NCBI GenBank assembly: GCA_002049455.2
Contig: KV919173.1
Coordinates: 1-56,055, forward strand
DNA length: 56,055 nt
Source: Porphyra umbilicalis
Lineage: Eukaryota; Rhodophyta; Bangiophyceae; Bangiales; Bangiaceae
Direction: 5' to 3'
In this document: in pieces, positions 9,841 to 19,602 of the stretch
Layout of the letters: each line of letters opens with the position of its first letter
Numbering within the stretch: the first letter of the stretch is position 1
The notes under the pieces: model-generated
Told to the model about the DNA's origin: nothing
What the model saw: the letters and a program-made list of their open reading frames with translations, nothing else
The model's database searches: none
Program-made: the position numbers and the translations under genes

Positions 9841-10374
9841 GGGGGACGGTGGCGGTGCGGCCCTTGGGGTTGGTGCGGCCGACGCGGTGGGCGGGGCCGG
9901 CGTGGGCGCTGGCGCCGCTGATGGCGCGGGCGCCGGCGCGGGCACTGGCGCCGCCGACGGCGCGGTTGGAGAGGGAGGGGACGAGGCGGGGGGGGCCGGC
10001 GAAGGAGGGTCCGCTGACAGACGGTCCCGAAAGCCGCTCCCGACCTCCACCCCACGCACAGAGGCACAGCCAGCCAGCCACATCCGCTGGCGGCGGGACC
10101 GAACAAGGTGATGGAGCTCCTCCGCCATGGCTTCCACGTCCGCCACGAGAGAGCTGAGCCGGATGACCAGGATCCCCACCTTAACGACCTGGTCGTCGCG
10201 TAGGTCCTGCAGCGCGGGAAGCACGTGCACGCTCAACAGATCGTGCAGGTCGTCCATCTTGGTTGACACTTGTTCGACTGCACCAGTTACCGCACGCGCA
10301 GCAGCAAAAAGGTGCAGCACAAAGCGTGGCACCTCCAGTCCCAGCCCCGCCACGGGCCCTGCCGCGACAGCCAT
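9466..10374 (-). CDS. Downstream half of Harbinger-associated ORF2 (after a stop)
   Basis: This frame begins with ATG at 10374, three bases after the TAA that ends the ORF at 10378-11091, and is in the same frame. The credible part is the first ~110 residues. It is rich in helical heptads (VEQVSTKMDDLHDLLSVHV, LVADVEAMAEELHHLVRS) and may form a coiled coil. From about 10040 on, the translation is Pro/Ala repeats antisense to the transposase tail and is probably not coding. Either ORF2 is one protein interrupted by a nonsense change (as in the transposase), or the two are separate proteins. No family recognised. Confidence 0.35.
   Translation of the reverse strand: MAVAAGPVAGLGLEVPRFVLHLFAAARAVTGAVEQVSTKMDDLHDLLSVHVLPALQDLRDDQVVKVGILVIRLSSLVADVEAMAEELHHLVRSRRQRMWLAGCASVRGVEVGSGFRDRLSADPPSPAPPASSPPSPTAPSAAPVPAPAPAPSAAPAPTPAPPTASAAPTPRAAPPPSPSRPPPAPAPCAAPARTPAPAHLSRRTHPKSRTATVRRRAPAGAGAICGASVQAGPAHRVRRTNRKSRTTASSHWGPADARSVGGFRVHSTPTRPIRSPRTTRSVMGGSRTRRNIVSACLHHHVV
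9632..9965. repeat. Minisatellite with 108-bp unit in transposase tail
   Basis: About three copies of a 108-base unit that begins GGTGGCGGTGCGGCTCTTG and contains GACGCGGTGGGCGGGGCCGG. The period is a multiple of three, so the frame is kept (36-residue Gly/Ala repeats). Open frames also exist on the opposite strand here, which blurs where the convergent ORF ends. Confidence 0.75.
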
Positions 10375-10377
10375 CTT

Positions 10378-11091
10378 TTAGTCCTCCCCCCTGGCTGTGG
10401 CGATGCCCGCCGCACCCGCCAGCACGTCGTTAGGTAGGGCCAGGCGCATACTATCTGCGAGCGCCGCTACCGCCGGCAGCCGACTCGCTCGCGCATCCCG
10501 CGGCGTCGACGGGCCGACGGCGCTGCCGCCGCCCGACAAGCCCTTGTGCCGCTTCCACATGGTGGCCACCGGGGCGGCGCGCATCTGTAGCTCCCGCTGC
10601 CACGCCAGGGCGTCCGACTTGCCGGCCATGCAGAAGCGCAGCGGCTGATCCGGGCTAGCCGCCAACGTCAGCTCCACCACCCAGCGGTCACCGATGCCGT
10701 GCAGCTCCTCACACGTCCCCGCTCGGAAGGCGCGCACCGAGAAAAAGAGGTCAGAGCCGGGCTTGTCGCGCCATAGCGGGAAGAACCGGAAGCTTGTGTC
10801 AATCTCGGTCGCGGGCGGCATCTTGCCGGGTACCGGGGGCGTACATGCCGGCACAGCCGGCCGTTTCGGCCGGTAGTGCAGCCCGCAGTGCACCCACACC
10901 TCGACTGAGCGCAGCGACAATTTGGCCGCCCGTCCGCGCACGCACGCCGTACACCGAGCCGGCATGACAAGCTCCAGGCGCCCCGTGCACGGGCGCATCA
11001 GCGAATCCCAGTGGGTACCGTCGCCCGCGGTTAGGAGGCCGTAGCCGACACAGGCCATCGGGGCAGCCGAGCTGCTCGCCGCCGCTGCCAT
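10378..11091 (-). CDS. Harbinger-associated ORF2, hypothetical, 237 aa
   Basis: From an ATG at 11091 (MAAAASSSAAPMACVGYG) to TAA at 10380-10378. The composition looks protein-like over most of its length: CTACVRG and VHCGLHY could bind a metal, and WVVELTLAASPDQPLRFCMAG, SDALAWQRELQMR and TMWKRHKG follow. It is convergent with the transposase. PIF/Harbinger elements usually carry a second gene, often a Myb/SANT-like DNA-binding partner needed for transposition. Position makes this ORF a candidate for that role, but I cannot see a clear Myb helix-turn-helix. A host gene is the alternative. Upstream (11092-11500) nothing certain is seen. Confidence 0.5.
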   Translation of the reverse strand: MAAAASSSAAPMACVGYGLLTAGDGTHWDSLMRPCTGRLELVMPARCTACVRGRAAKLSLRSVEVWVHCGLHYRPKRPAVPACTPPVPGKMPPATEIDTSFRFFPLWRDKPGSDLFFSVRAFRAGTCEELHGIGDRWVVELTLAASPDQPLRFCMAGKSDALAWQRELQMRAAPVATMWKRHKGLSGGGSAVGPSTPRDARASRLPAVAALADSMRLALPNDVLAGAAGIATARGED

Positions 11092-11506
11092 AACGCCACC
11101 ACTGCCGCTCGGAGGGCGCCAACAGCGACGAGGGGTGTCACCACATCGGCCAGGGCGACGCGTGCCGCAAGCCGGGCGCGTCACAGAGTTGGTCCCTCAT
11201 ATTTCCCCTAACCCACCATTGCCCGCCTCTCTCCCCGCCGCACGTCGCACCCCGTCCGCCTTGCCGCCGACAGCGTCACCACAGCAACGGTGGCGCCAAC
11301 AACGGCTGTTGCTGCAGCGGCGGCAGCCCACGAAGTCCTCGCCGCCAGTACTACAGGAGTGCCCCACAGGGCGGTAAAAAACTCTGTGCCGCAGAACAGC
11401 TGTCTAAGGACCATCACCCCCCCCGCCTGTCCGCCCGACGAGCGGCTGCCGGCCGCCACGGCCGCTCCGCCCGGCGGCATCAGCCAGGCTGCCCGCCGTT
11501 CCTAGG

Positions 11507-11905
11507 GCACGCCGCCCAGCCAGGCTGCCCGCCGCGGGAGCGTGCCGCCTAGCCAGGGCGGCCGCCGCCGGAGGGCGCCGCCCAGCCAGGGCGGCCGCCA
11601 CGGGAACGCGCCACCTAGCGAGGCTGCCCGCCGTACCGAGGGGGCGCCGCCCAGGCAGGGCGCCTGCCGCGGGAGAGCACCAGCCAGCCCGGCTGCCCGC
11701 CGTGCCCGGGCGCGCCGCCCACCGAGGCTGCCCGCCGAGCGGGGGCGCGCCGCCTACCGACGCTGCCCGCCGCGCGGGGGCGCGGCGCCCCGCCAGACTG
11801 CCCGCCGTGCCGTGAGCGCGCCGCCCAGCCAGGGCGCCCGCCGCGAAAGCGCGCCGCCCAGCCAGGCTGCCTGCCGTTCCGGGGGCGCGCCGCCCAGCCA
11901 TGGCG
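11507..11905. repeat. Minisatellite, about 33-bp unit
   Basis: About twelve degenerate copies of a unit like GCCGCCCAGCCAGGCTGCCC plus a variable tail. The plus strand reads as APPSQGGRHGN-type 11-residue repeats, and the minus strand is open as well. Coding status unknown. Confidence 0.8.
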
Positions 11906-12537
11906 CCCGCCGTGCGGACCGCCACCGTCGCCGACGGTTACCGAGGCTGTCGCCGCGGGCGAGGCCGTGCGCCGCCAACAGCACGCCTGCCGCATCGGAA
12001 CGCGTTTGTGCCGCATCGGAACGCGTTTCGTTCGGCCAGCCTAGAATCTCAAAGATCAAACATCATTTATCAGCGTGGGCTTTCGACTTTGAACCAAACT
12101 GAATCCGCATTCTTCGAGCGCAACGCTTCTTGTTTCGGGAGTCTTGGGATCAGTCGAACGATGCGTTTAATGAATGGCCCCGCATGACCCATGCCAGGCC
12201 TGTGCCGTGTGCACAGAGTTCAATGTGCCAGAATACATACATATCCCTACACATCTCATATCCTACTTTTCGAGCCGGGGGCACCAAGCAAGCATGTCCA
12301 TGGTGCCCAAAATGGCAACGTTCATGCATCACTTGTCGAAATGAAGTACCACCCAACTATATTAATTTACAAATTTTGTGAGTTTGCTATTGCGTGTCTT
12401 GTGATCATGCTGTGTGCCTGTCGCATGCTCATTTCCTGAGTCTCGTGTAGATCCTGGCATGGCAAGAGATCCGTTATTTGACACCGAACTTGCATATCTG
12501 TTAAGCCTAACAGAAAGGGACGCAAGAAAACAGGCTG
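11906..12537. other. Intergenic, AT-richer, no gene seen
   Basis: GC content drops sharply after 12000. Only short frames without recognisable content. A direct repeat of CGGAACGCGTTT at about 11997-12027 is the only structure noticed. Confidence 0.4.
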
Positions 12538-14202
12538 ATGCTGGCATTACTCACTGTCCAATCGCATGCGAGAATCGTACGCTGTAGCCAATGGAGTGCG
12601 GAAATTCTAAAGCATACAGTTCCAGGGCAGACCAAACAGGCAGGCACCGCCGCCCGTCCCCGCTGCGCCACGGGCCAACTAGGGGGGTGGCGCGGGGGAG
12701 ATTTGATCCCCTGTACGCCGTCCGTCCTCGGTGCGGCCACCACCGCCACCCTGTGTCGGGTGGCACCGTCGCCTCTCGCTGGCGGTCCCGACTCCACCGG
12801 TGGCCTCCCACCGACGCCATTCCCCTCCCCACCGCCACGCCCCGTACCCACACGACCCTCTCCGTCGTGGCCACCGCCTTGCAGGCAAGTTCTCTGCTGC
12901 TACCCCGCCCCCGACGGCGGTACCCTCCGCGTCCGCGGTGCCTTTTGCCGCCGCACATTCGGCGGCGGCGGCGGCGCGCGCCGCCCTCCTCCCGACCGTG
13001 GCGCCGGTGTTGAGGGCACCGGCGACGAGCGGCTCGGCGGCGGCGGCGGTGGCGGCGGTTGTGGCGGTCGCGGCGCCGCCAGCGCCGCCCTAGGCGATGC
13101 CGTTGCCGGGGGTGCCGCTGCCGTCGGACGCTGCTGCTGGCATCTCAACCGCCGACCCCGCATCGTCGGTGGCGGTGGCGGCGGCGGCGGCGGCGGTACC
13201 TTGTCGGTTGGGGCGGGCCCCCCCCCCACCCCCCCCGGCCGCACCCCTCATCGCGCGGGGGGCATTGTCGGGGTACCCCCCCCCCCCCCACCTTCCCCGC
13301 CGCTCGCCGCCGCCATCGCGTCGCGCCTCGTGGGGCGGCTGCCGGCCGACGTGGGCGCGTTTGTGCGCGCCGCGGCGGGGGCAGGGGCGGGGTGGCGCGT
13401 CGCCACCGCAAGCGCGGCAGTGGTGGCCGCCGCGCGCGGCAACGATGCGGCCGTCCCCGGCCTCCGCCACGGTCTCGCGTGGGCAGGCGCCGGCGGACCC
13501 GCCGCCCACCGCGCCGCCGTCGACGGGGTGCACGCGTCGGCGCTCGCGACGGTGGCGCGGCGCAGGGGGTGCGAGGGGCCGCCCCGACGGGCGCCGCCGC
13601 GTCAAAGGCCCTGCCGACCCGGCAGAGGGGGGGGCGGGGAAGGGGGTGTCTCCCGCAGCGGCGATGGTTCTCGTGCCGCTGGTGGGTTGCGGGGGGGGGG
13701 TGGACCCCGCCCCCCCCCCCCGCCGCCGACGAACAGCACGACTTGGGTGGCCGCCTCGGCGGCGAGGGCGGCGGCGACCCCCCCCGGCGCCGGCAGCAGC
13801 ACGACGGCTGCGCGCAAGACGGCGGCCGCCCGCCGCCGCACCGGCCCGCCGTCCGGCGCCGCTTGGACGGCTGTGCGGAAGGCGGCCGCCGCGAGCGCCG
13901 TGCCGCCGACCACGTCGCGGGGGAAGAGGCAGGTGGCAGGCCCGCCGGCGGAGCGGCCACCCCCAGCACGGCAGCCGCCGCCCCCACCGCCCGTCGCGCC
14001 GTCGCCGCCGGCCGCCCGGCTCACTCGACGCTGGCCCGCTTTGACTTGGTGCCCCCGTAAGGGGGCGGTGACAAGGGTGGACGGGGGAGTCGACCTGTTT
14101 GTTCTTTTTTCTCTTGCGCCAATGTTCCCACTTTCTTTCCCGTCTCCATCCAGCACACAAGCAAGGCCACTTGCAGCAGTGAATGACGGTAATAAACTAT
14201 AG
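12538..14202 (+). CDS. GC-rich open frame of uncertain strand
   Basis: A continuous plus-strand frame of 554 codons. The most protein-like part (about 13290-13580) reads LAAAIASRLVGRLPADVGAFVRAA ... AAVVAAARGNDAAVPGLRHG, with a regular hydrophobic pattern. The opposite strand is also open. Its frame from 14156 to 13602 gives CLFPRDVVGGTALAAAAFRTAV and AAALAAEAATQVVLFVGG, equally plausible. G/C runs near 13160-13290 and 13690-13730 could hide frame changes. An AATAAA lies at 14189-14194. I cannot decide the strand or the exon structure, and no family is recognised. It is reported because the block is unlikely to be empty. Confidence 0.25.
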   Translation: MLALLTVQSHARIVRCSQWSAEILKHTVPGQTKQAGTAARPRCATGQLGGWRGGDLIPCTPSVLGAATTATLCRVAPSPLAGGPDSTGGLPPTPFPSPPPRPVPTRPSPSWPPPCRQVLCCYPAPDGGTLRVRGAFCRRTFGGGGGARRPPPDRGAGVEGTGDERLGGGGGGGGCGGRGAASAALGDAVAGGAAAVGRCCWHLNRRPRIVGGGGGGGGGGTLSVGAGPPPTPPGRTPHRAGGIVGVPPPPPPSPPLAAAIASRLVGRLPADVGAFVRAAAGAGAGWRVATASAAVVAAARGNDAAVPGLRHGLAWAGAGGPAAHRAAVDGVHASALATVARRRGCEGPPRRAPPRQRPCRPGRGGGGEGGVSRSGDGSRAAGGLRGGGGPRPPPPPPTNSTTWVAASAARAAATPPGAGSSTTAARKTAAARRRTGPPSGAAWTAVRKAAAASAVPPTTSRGKRQVAGPPAERPPPARQPPPPPPVAPSPPAARLTRRWPALTWCPRKGAVTRVDGGVDLFVLFSLAPMFPLSFPSPSSTQARPLAAVNDGNKL

Positions 14203-14228
14203 GCAGGCCCCTCATAAGACAGATAAAT

Positions 14229-14636
14229 CTACGCCCGCCCACCGCGGATGCGGCGAGCAAGCTGGATGTCCTTCGACATGACAGTGACGCGCTTCGCGTG
14301 GACAGCGCACAGTTGCGCGTCTTGAAAAAGCCCGACGAGGTACGCCTCGGCCGCCTCCTGCAGCGCGAGGACGACGGACGCCTGGAAGCGCGGTGGGTTC
14401 GTGTACTCTTGCGCGACTTCGCGCACCAGTCGCTGAAAGGTAAGCTTGCTGAGCAGCAGCTCCCCCGAGCGCTGAAACTTGCGAATGTCGCGCAGGGCGA
14501 CCGTGCCAGGCCGGTAGCGGCGCTTGACTGCGGGCTTGCTACCGGCCTTGGTCGCCCGCCGCGCGGCAGCCCGCGCCAGACCAGCCGGCGCCTTGCCGCC
14601 AGTAGACCGCCGTGCCGTCTGCTTCGTCCGCGCCAT
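14229..14636 (-). CDS. Divergent histone H3 variant lacking K9 and K27
   Basis: Read from ATG 14636, 135 residues including Met, one shorter than canonical H3. The tail keeps ARTKQTAR (K4 present), then has Arg at position 9 instead of Lys. S10, T11 and K14 are kept, but K18 and K23 are not recognisable. The K27 context AARKS is AARRA, so K27 is replaced by Arg. The fold region is complete: [69 protein letters not shown]. Loop 1 ([11 protein letters not shown]) has the canonical length, whereas many CENH3 proteins have a longer loop 1. ALQEAAEA instead of ALQEASEA is shared with CENP-A. It would sit in nucleosomes; a specialised variant is the cautious reading. No intron is needed. An in-frame extension to 14807 has no histone character, so the inner ATG is chosen. 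Confidence 0.92.
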   Translation of the reverse strand: MARTKQTARRSTGGKAPAGLARAAARRATKAGSKPAVKRRYRPGTVALRDIRKFQRSGELLLSKLTFQRLVREVAQEYTNPPRFQASVVLALQEAAEAYLVGLFQDAQLCAVHAKRVTVMSKDIQLARRIRGGRA

Positions 14637-15684
14637 TGCGGCGGGAGGGAGAGGCAGTGGCAGGAGCAGATGGAGGCGGAGTTGGGGGCACACGACGAGG
14701 AGAGTGGGGAGTGAGGTGCGGTGAGCAGAGCCGTACGCGGAGGCGAGAGCGTTGGTGCAAGCCAAGTCACAGTGGGCGCGGCAGGGGAAGGCCGTGACAC
14801 GGACCAAGGTTAGGGGGGGGGGGGTAGGCTGACGGGAGAAGCTGTGCGACAGGGCGACGCAGACAAGACTAGGATGGCCTCCTTCTTGTAGCAGCCATAG
14901 GCCTGCGGTTTACGCCGTAGATCGCCTGCACGCCCAGCGCCTCCCACAGTCCCCCGGGGCACGTCCCGAAGTCCATCGCTTTGCGAGCTGGATGCATCTA
15001 GGGAACCCTTTTCAGCGGGGTACTGAGCTCGCAGAGTCATGCAATCCCAGCGTCTTGGGCTCCCAGTAACTGTGTGGAAATGCTTGGTTGGCACCCTCAG
15101 CCGGACTGTTTTCCTGCCGAAGTGCGCATTGCATCGGCAGACAAAGGGCTGCTGATCCGACGGTCCGCGCCAGTCACCTCCTGTTGACGATGACGCCCCC
15201 CTCTGTGCGGCTCCAAGGGCTTGCCTCGTCCTGCGCACCACCGTCCACGCCCCCAGATCTCCGGCTCACGGCCTCACAACAAAGGCGTGCAGATCCCCAC
15301 CTCCTGGCCTCAGAGCAAGCAGCAAATTTGTAGTGACCAAATGTCTGCAGGTCCCGTCCCGCTTCGTTTGCGCAGGGGCTCCTGAACACGACCATCCATT
15401 GGATGCTGACGACTTGAACAGCATCATCCGGACCAATGATGTGACTTAGAATCGTTTTTAAGGGACTACGATGAAGAAAGCCTTGCACTGATTTACCAAA
15501 CCAAGTGTGCTGATTGGTTCTTGACGTTATTGAAGCGATCACGGAGGGGGATTTACACTCGTGATTTTGGGCTCTGTTCAGACATGGACGCTTTTGATTG
15601 GACCGCGTCCGTCTCGGGGCACATTGGAGAACGAACATTTGGATTCGTCCACAGACCTGCTTTTCGTAAAGACAAAACGTTTTT
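14637..15684. other. Region upstream of the H3 variant, no gene seen
   Basis: The first 180 bases presumably hold the H3 promoter on the minus strand; I saw no convincing TATA or CCAAT box. A G-run lies at about 14814-14824. The rest, to 15684, has balanced composition and only short unsupported frames. Confidence 0.4.
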
Positions 15685-16990
15685 TTGATATTACGTGCAG
15701 GCAGAAATGTTTATTTATTAACGCACTTTCGGGCGGAAGGCGTTCTCTGTGGCCAAAGTGCTGTGGCCCACGAGCCTGACGCGCTGCTGCCCGCCCGACT
15801 TGGTAAAAGGTCGCAGGTGCGGCCGCCTGCGACGCGTCCGCCTCCGCGGCGCGTCCCAGCTGATGGCGATGCACGGCGGCTGCGGCGGCCAGCGGTCCCT
15901 GTGGCGGGCCTCTACCGCTGTGGTACTGCTCCCGGCGACGGCGTCCGTCACGGCGGCCACGGCTGCCGCCCCAACGAGCCGCCGCCGCCGCCGCCGCCGC
16001 GTAACGACCGCTCGGAGCCGCCGCCACCTACGTCTACAACAAGCGCCGCCGCTGACCGCCCGCCGCCGCCAACGCGGCGCGGCGGCGGCCCCCAGCTAAC
16101 TGGGCACGGCGGGCGCGCCGTTGGCGCCGCGAACCGCGAACCGCACTGCCCCCCCCCCGCCCGGCAGGCAGCCCACCGCCCCCACGACGTCATCCCTTGT
16201 ACCGGCCGGCACCCACGACCTCTCCCGCCGCACAACGGCACCGCCGCCAAAGATGCGCCGGCCGTCAGCGGCCTTGGAGCGGCGGGCTGGCCGTTGCGGC
16301 CGCCTGCCGCTCGACGAACTGCCCCACCGCCCGTGGAGAACGCGCCCTCCCCACGCCACGCCCACCGACGAACCGACCGCACGCCCGCCACTGCACCCAA
16401 CACTCGCCCGCAACCCACCGTACCAGGCCCCGCACCCGACACTCCCCCGCACCCCACTGCGCCCACCACCGCGCCCGACAATCCCCCGCACCCCACCACG
16501 CCAGCTGCCGAACCGACGGCACGCCCGCCACCGCGCGCTCCGCACGCGCGCCGTGCCACACCCAGCTACCCGCCACCTCTGACAGCCCCTCTCTGCCCCC
16601 CGCCGCCGACACGGTGCCAGCCGGCATGGGCTACTCCCGGCGGGCTGGCCGTGGCGGCCGCCCGCCGCCACCGAGCCGACGGCGTCCGGAAGCGGGCCGG
16701 CCATGTTGCAATGGCCGTTTCGGCGGCCCGCCGAACGCCGCGACTCACCCCCGCACCCGTTGAGCACCCCCACGCCCCGCAACGCCCACCGGCGCACCCG
16801 CCGACACACGCTAACTATCCCCCACCGTGCACTTGTTGGGCGACGGACGCACCGCCCACTGCGACGCCACTGAGGCCGGAGCCGGAGTCTCCCGCCGCTC
16901 CCGTATACACGGTCAACGCAAGAGTGTGTTGGAAAAAAAAACCCTGCCCAGCGGGGAAAAAAAAAACCGTTGTATGCCTCCTCTATCATG
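15685..16990. other. GC-rich block with Pro-rich repeats
   Basis: Open frames on both strands. The plus strand reads as a Pro/Thr/Ala-rich sequence with tandem units like APDTPPHPTAPTTAPDNPPH at about 16430-16500 (period about 42 bases). That could be a wall-type or linker protein. The minus strand reads as Gly/Arg/Val-rich. Two A-runs at 16927-16935 and 16960-16969 end the block. Neither strand has a recognisable domain. It lies directly downstream of the intact Harbinger transposase and may belong to that element. Confidence 0.3.
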
Positions 16991-16999
16991 TACTACGTG

Positions 17000-18538
17000 T
17001 TACCCAATGTAAGGGGCAAGCAGATCGCCTCGGTCGCGGAAGATGTCCGCAGTCAGGTCGTCGCGCAGGCTCTCGCACTCCGCCGGGTTCTGTGTCTCAG
17101 CCCACGCGTCAAAGTTGGCAGCCATGCCGGCGGCGGGCGGGTGACGGGCCAGATGCAGAGCAGGAGGTGCGTTGCCGGCGGCGTCGATATTGTTCATTGC
17201 GGCCGCGACGCCGCCGGAGCCGTCGGCAGCGGCGCCGCCAGGTGCAGGTTCCCCGGCGGCAGCACCACCGACAGCATGCGCCCCACCACTCTGTCCATCC
17301 CCGCCATCCGACACGCCACCGGCGTCGCCGCCTACGCCACAGTTAGTTCCACCATCACCCCCCGCCTCACGTCGACGGCGGCTCAAAAAGGTGCTACGAC
17401 GACTCTCGACACACATGTTGTGCACAATACAGATGGCCTTGTACGTCGTCACCAGCTGCCACACAGAGCGGTAGCGCCCAGGGTGGAGCGCAACATTAAA
17501 GCGCTTCATCAGGACGCCAAACAGGCGCTCCACGTCCTTGCGGATGGCCTCTTGGAGGCGGTTGAACGTCGTCTGCTCCTCGGTGGACGGCTTAGGGTGA
17601 GGCGAGATCAGGAAAGCAAAGCGCGGGTAAATCCCGTCGACGAGGTAGTAGGGCAGCGTGCGCGTGTGGCCATTTATCGTGTAGGGCTTGTTGCGCGGCG
17701 GCCACCGACCGCCAGTAACGTCCAGGTACAGCGGCGACTGGTGCATGACGTTGATGTCGTTCAGACTGCCAGGGGCCCCTACAAAGAGGTGCCACACCCA
17801 CAGGTCCTCGTCACAAACAGCTTCCACAACGATCTCACGCTTGCCCTTACGACTCTGATAGGCACCCGCCATCCCCGTCGGATATTGGTGCCACTCCCAG
17901 TGACAACAGTCGAGGGAGCCGATACACCCGGGCATCCCCCGCTCCTTGTTCCGCTCAATTATCTGGTTCAGCTCGTCCTGTTTGGGTCGGCGCAAGTAGG
18001 TAGGTCCCCATCGCTTCACAATGAAGTCCATCAGCAACTTGTTCGACGTCGCAATCGTCGTCCGGGACAGCCGCACGTACTCGTCGGCTCGGTCGGCCGC
18101 CTCGCCGTAAGCGATAACACGAAAAGCAGCCACCACCTTCTTTAGTGGGTGCGCTTGCAACTTGCCCGTGGAATTGATCCGCTGTTGAAAAAAGGGCTCG
18201 TCCTTGACCGCCATGTAGACACGCCGGAACACAGCGTGAGGGACACGGAACCGCGTCTCGAAGTCCCGCTCGTCATAGATGGGCGGAAGACCACCGACAC
18301 CAAAGTAGTCCCGTAGAATGCCTTGCAAACCAGCCGCAAAGTCACGGCGCTTGTTGCCGCGGCGTCCGGTAGTAGAGCCGCGATACCTCCATTGTCGGGC
18401 AATGCGTTGGGCGCGCGCGCGTCGGCGTACAGCCATCAGCACGTTGACATGAGCTTGGACAACGGCAGCTACATCCGCGCCGTCGTCCTCAGCCAGCAAG
18501 GTGGCAGTGGCCGAAAACTTCTCCTCCTCGCCGTCCAT
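17000..18538 (-). CDS. PIF/Harbinger DDE transposase (copy 2), intact
   Basis: From ATG 18538 (MDGEEEKFSATAT) to TAG 17000, 512 residues without interruption. An upstream in-frame extension to 19144 exists, but the chosen start matches the MDG start of copy 1. Catalytic residues of the DDE_Tnp_4 family are all present: Asp210 in GSLDCCHWEW, Asp261 in PGSLNDINV, Glu337 in DVERLFGVL. Conserved blocks include LQGILRDYFG, KKVVAAFRVIAYGE, YYLVDGIYP and FNRLQEAIRKDVE. Residues about 385-470 are Gly/Ala-rich spacer. The last ~40 (FDAWAETQNPAECESLRDDLTADIF) look folded. It would catalyse excision and insertion of elements with matching TIRs. The product could act on nonautonomous elements in this window, such as 5841-7040, but their TIRs were not matched to this copy's ends, which I could not define. 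Confidence 0.92.
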   Translation of the reverse strand: MDGEEEKFSATATLLAEDDGADVAAVVQAHVNVLMAVRRRARAQRIARQWRYRGSTTGRRGNKRRDFAAGLQGILRDYFGVGGLPPIYDERDFETRFRVPHAVFRRVYMAVKDEPFFQQRINSTGKLQAHPLKKVVAAFRVIAYGEAADRADEYVRLSRTTIATSNKLLMDFIVKRWGPTYLRRPKQDELNQIIERNKERGMPGCIGSLDCCHWEWHQYPTGMAGAYQSRKGKREIVVEAVCDEDLWVWHLFVGAPGSLNDINVMHQSPLYLDVTGGRWPPRNKPYTINGHTRTLPYYLVDGIYPRFAFLISPHPKPSTEEQTTFNRLQEAIRKDVERLFGVLMKRFNVALHPGRYRSVWQLVTTYKAICIVHNMCVESRRSTFLSRRRREAGGDGGTNCGVGGDAGGVSDGGDGQSGGAHAVGGAAAGEPAPGGAAADGSGGVAAAMNNIDAAGNAPPALHLARHPPAAGMAANFDAWAETQNPAECESLRDDLTADIFRDRGDLLAPYIG

Positions 18539-19594
18539 AGCGAGAGCAGGGAAGCCGACGACCGGACCCCGTGGGGCGCAGGAAGCGGATGGGGAAAACA
18601 ACAGGCGCGTGCAGTGCGGCGTCAAGAGGGAGGAGTGGGGGGGGGGGGGGCGACCGATGCAAGCAGCGCCCGTCCCGAGCGAGATCGACCGGCGCGTGCC
18701 AATCGCATCCGTACGGGGAGGAGGGGCGAGTGGGATGGAAAACACGAGCGATGCGGGCGGAGCGCGTGGTCGGTGGGATGGAGGAGGGGTCGCGTTGGCC
18801 GTGCTCGCGGGCGTGGTGGGTGAGCGAAAATCGGCGGCGGCGGGATGGGCGTGACGACGGCGGTGGGAAAAAGTGGGCGCCCCGTGCCATCCCCTAAATG
18901 GCGTGTCCGGCCGACCACTGCGGACAGCCACCCCAGCACACCCCCCCACCGCTGATGCCCACCGGAATGATTCCCCACACCCCCTCCCAGGCAGCACGCG
19001 GCGGGGTGCCCCCTCACCGCCCCCCCCAGGCAGCGCTCGTGCGGGCCCCTGCCACTGACGCAGGGTGGCTCGGAGGCCACCCCCCTCCAGATGGCACGGA
19101 TCGCGGCTCCCGCCGTCCAGAGGCGACCGTTCGGGCTCTAACACCCCCTCAGGCAGCTCTCAGGGCGCCCCAATCGCTGTGGCGCAGCGACCGGCCCGAT
19201 CTCGCCCCTCCAGGCGGCGCAGCCGACGGCCCCTGCCGCCCTCGCGCCACGACGTCCCTCCACGTGGGCCCCCAGAGAGGGCCAACGCAGGCACACCACA
19301 CCCGGCTCGACAGCCCCCCCCCTCTCAGATTGCCCTGTGAGCGATGCGTGCGACGCACGCGGACGCAAAAATATTCGACGCGCTTCCCTCTGAGCACGCC
19401 GTAACCGAAAATTCTCGCGAGAGCTGTCGGTCCGCTTTGGAGAGGAGTGGTCCAGATCGATAATTTCTCGTTTCTGAATGATATTGAAATACCAAGGCTG
19501 ATCGTGGGCGCACACGCTGCTCGCTTAAGCGTGCTATTTTCTGTACTGTTTTGAATCGTTCGACCAATGAGAAAGCATAGAAGAATGGGGTCGG
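18539..19594. other. Flank of the intact Harbinger copy, no gene seen
   Basis: GC-rich up to about 19340 with recurring CCCCC-CAGGCAGC blocks (near 18985, 19025 and 19148). These could be subterminal transposase-binding repeats of the element. The rest is balanced in composition. No terminal inverted repeat could be fixed. Confidence 0.35.
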
Positions 19595-19602
19595 CTTGGG
19601 AC

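Noticed and set aside
10378..11091. Myb/SANT-like partner of the Harbinger transposase
   Set aside because: Position fits, but the spaced Trp pattern of Myb repeats is not visible. It is left as hypothetical.
14229..14807. Longer histone H3 with a 57-residue N-terminal extension, as a CENH3 claim
   Set aside because: The extension has no histone character and a good ATG gives the canonical ARTKQTAR start. Loop 1 is not lengthened, so CENH3 is only one possibility.
15578..16027. Minus-strand frame upstream of 15.6 kb as a second histone-like gene
   Set aside because: A few basic and helical stretches suggested it, but no histone-fold block could be aligned.
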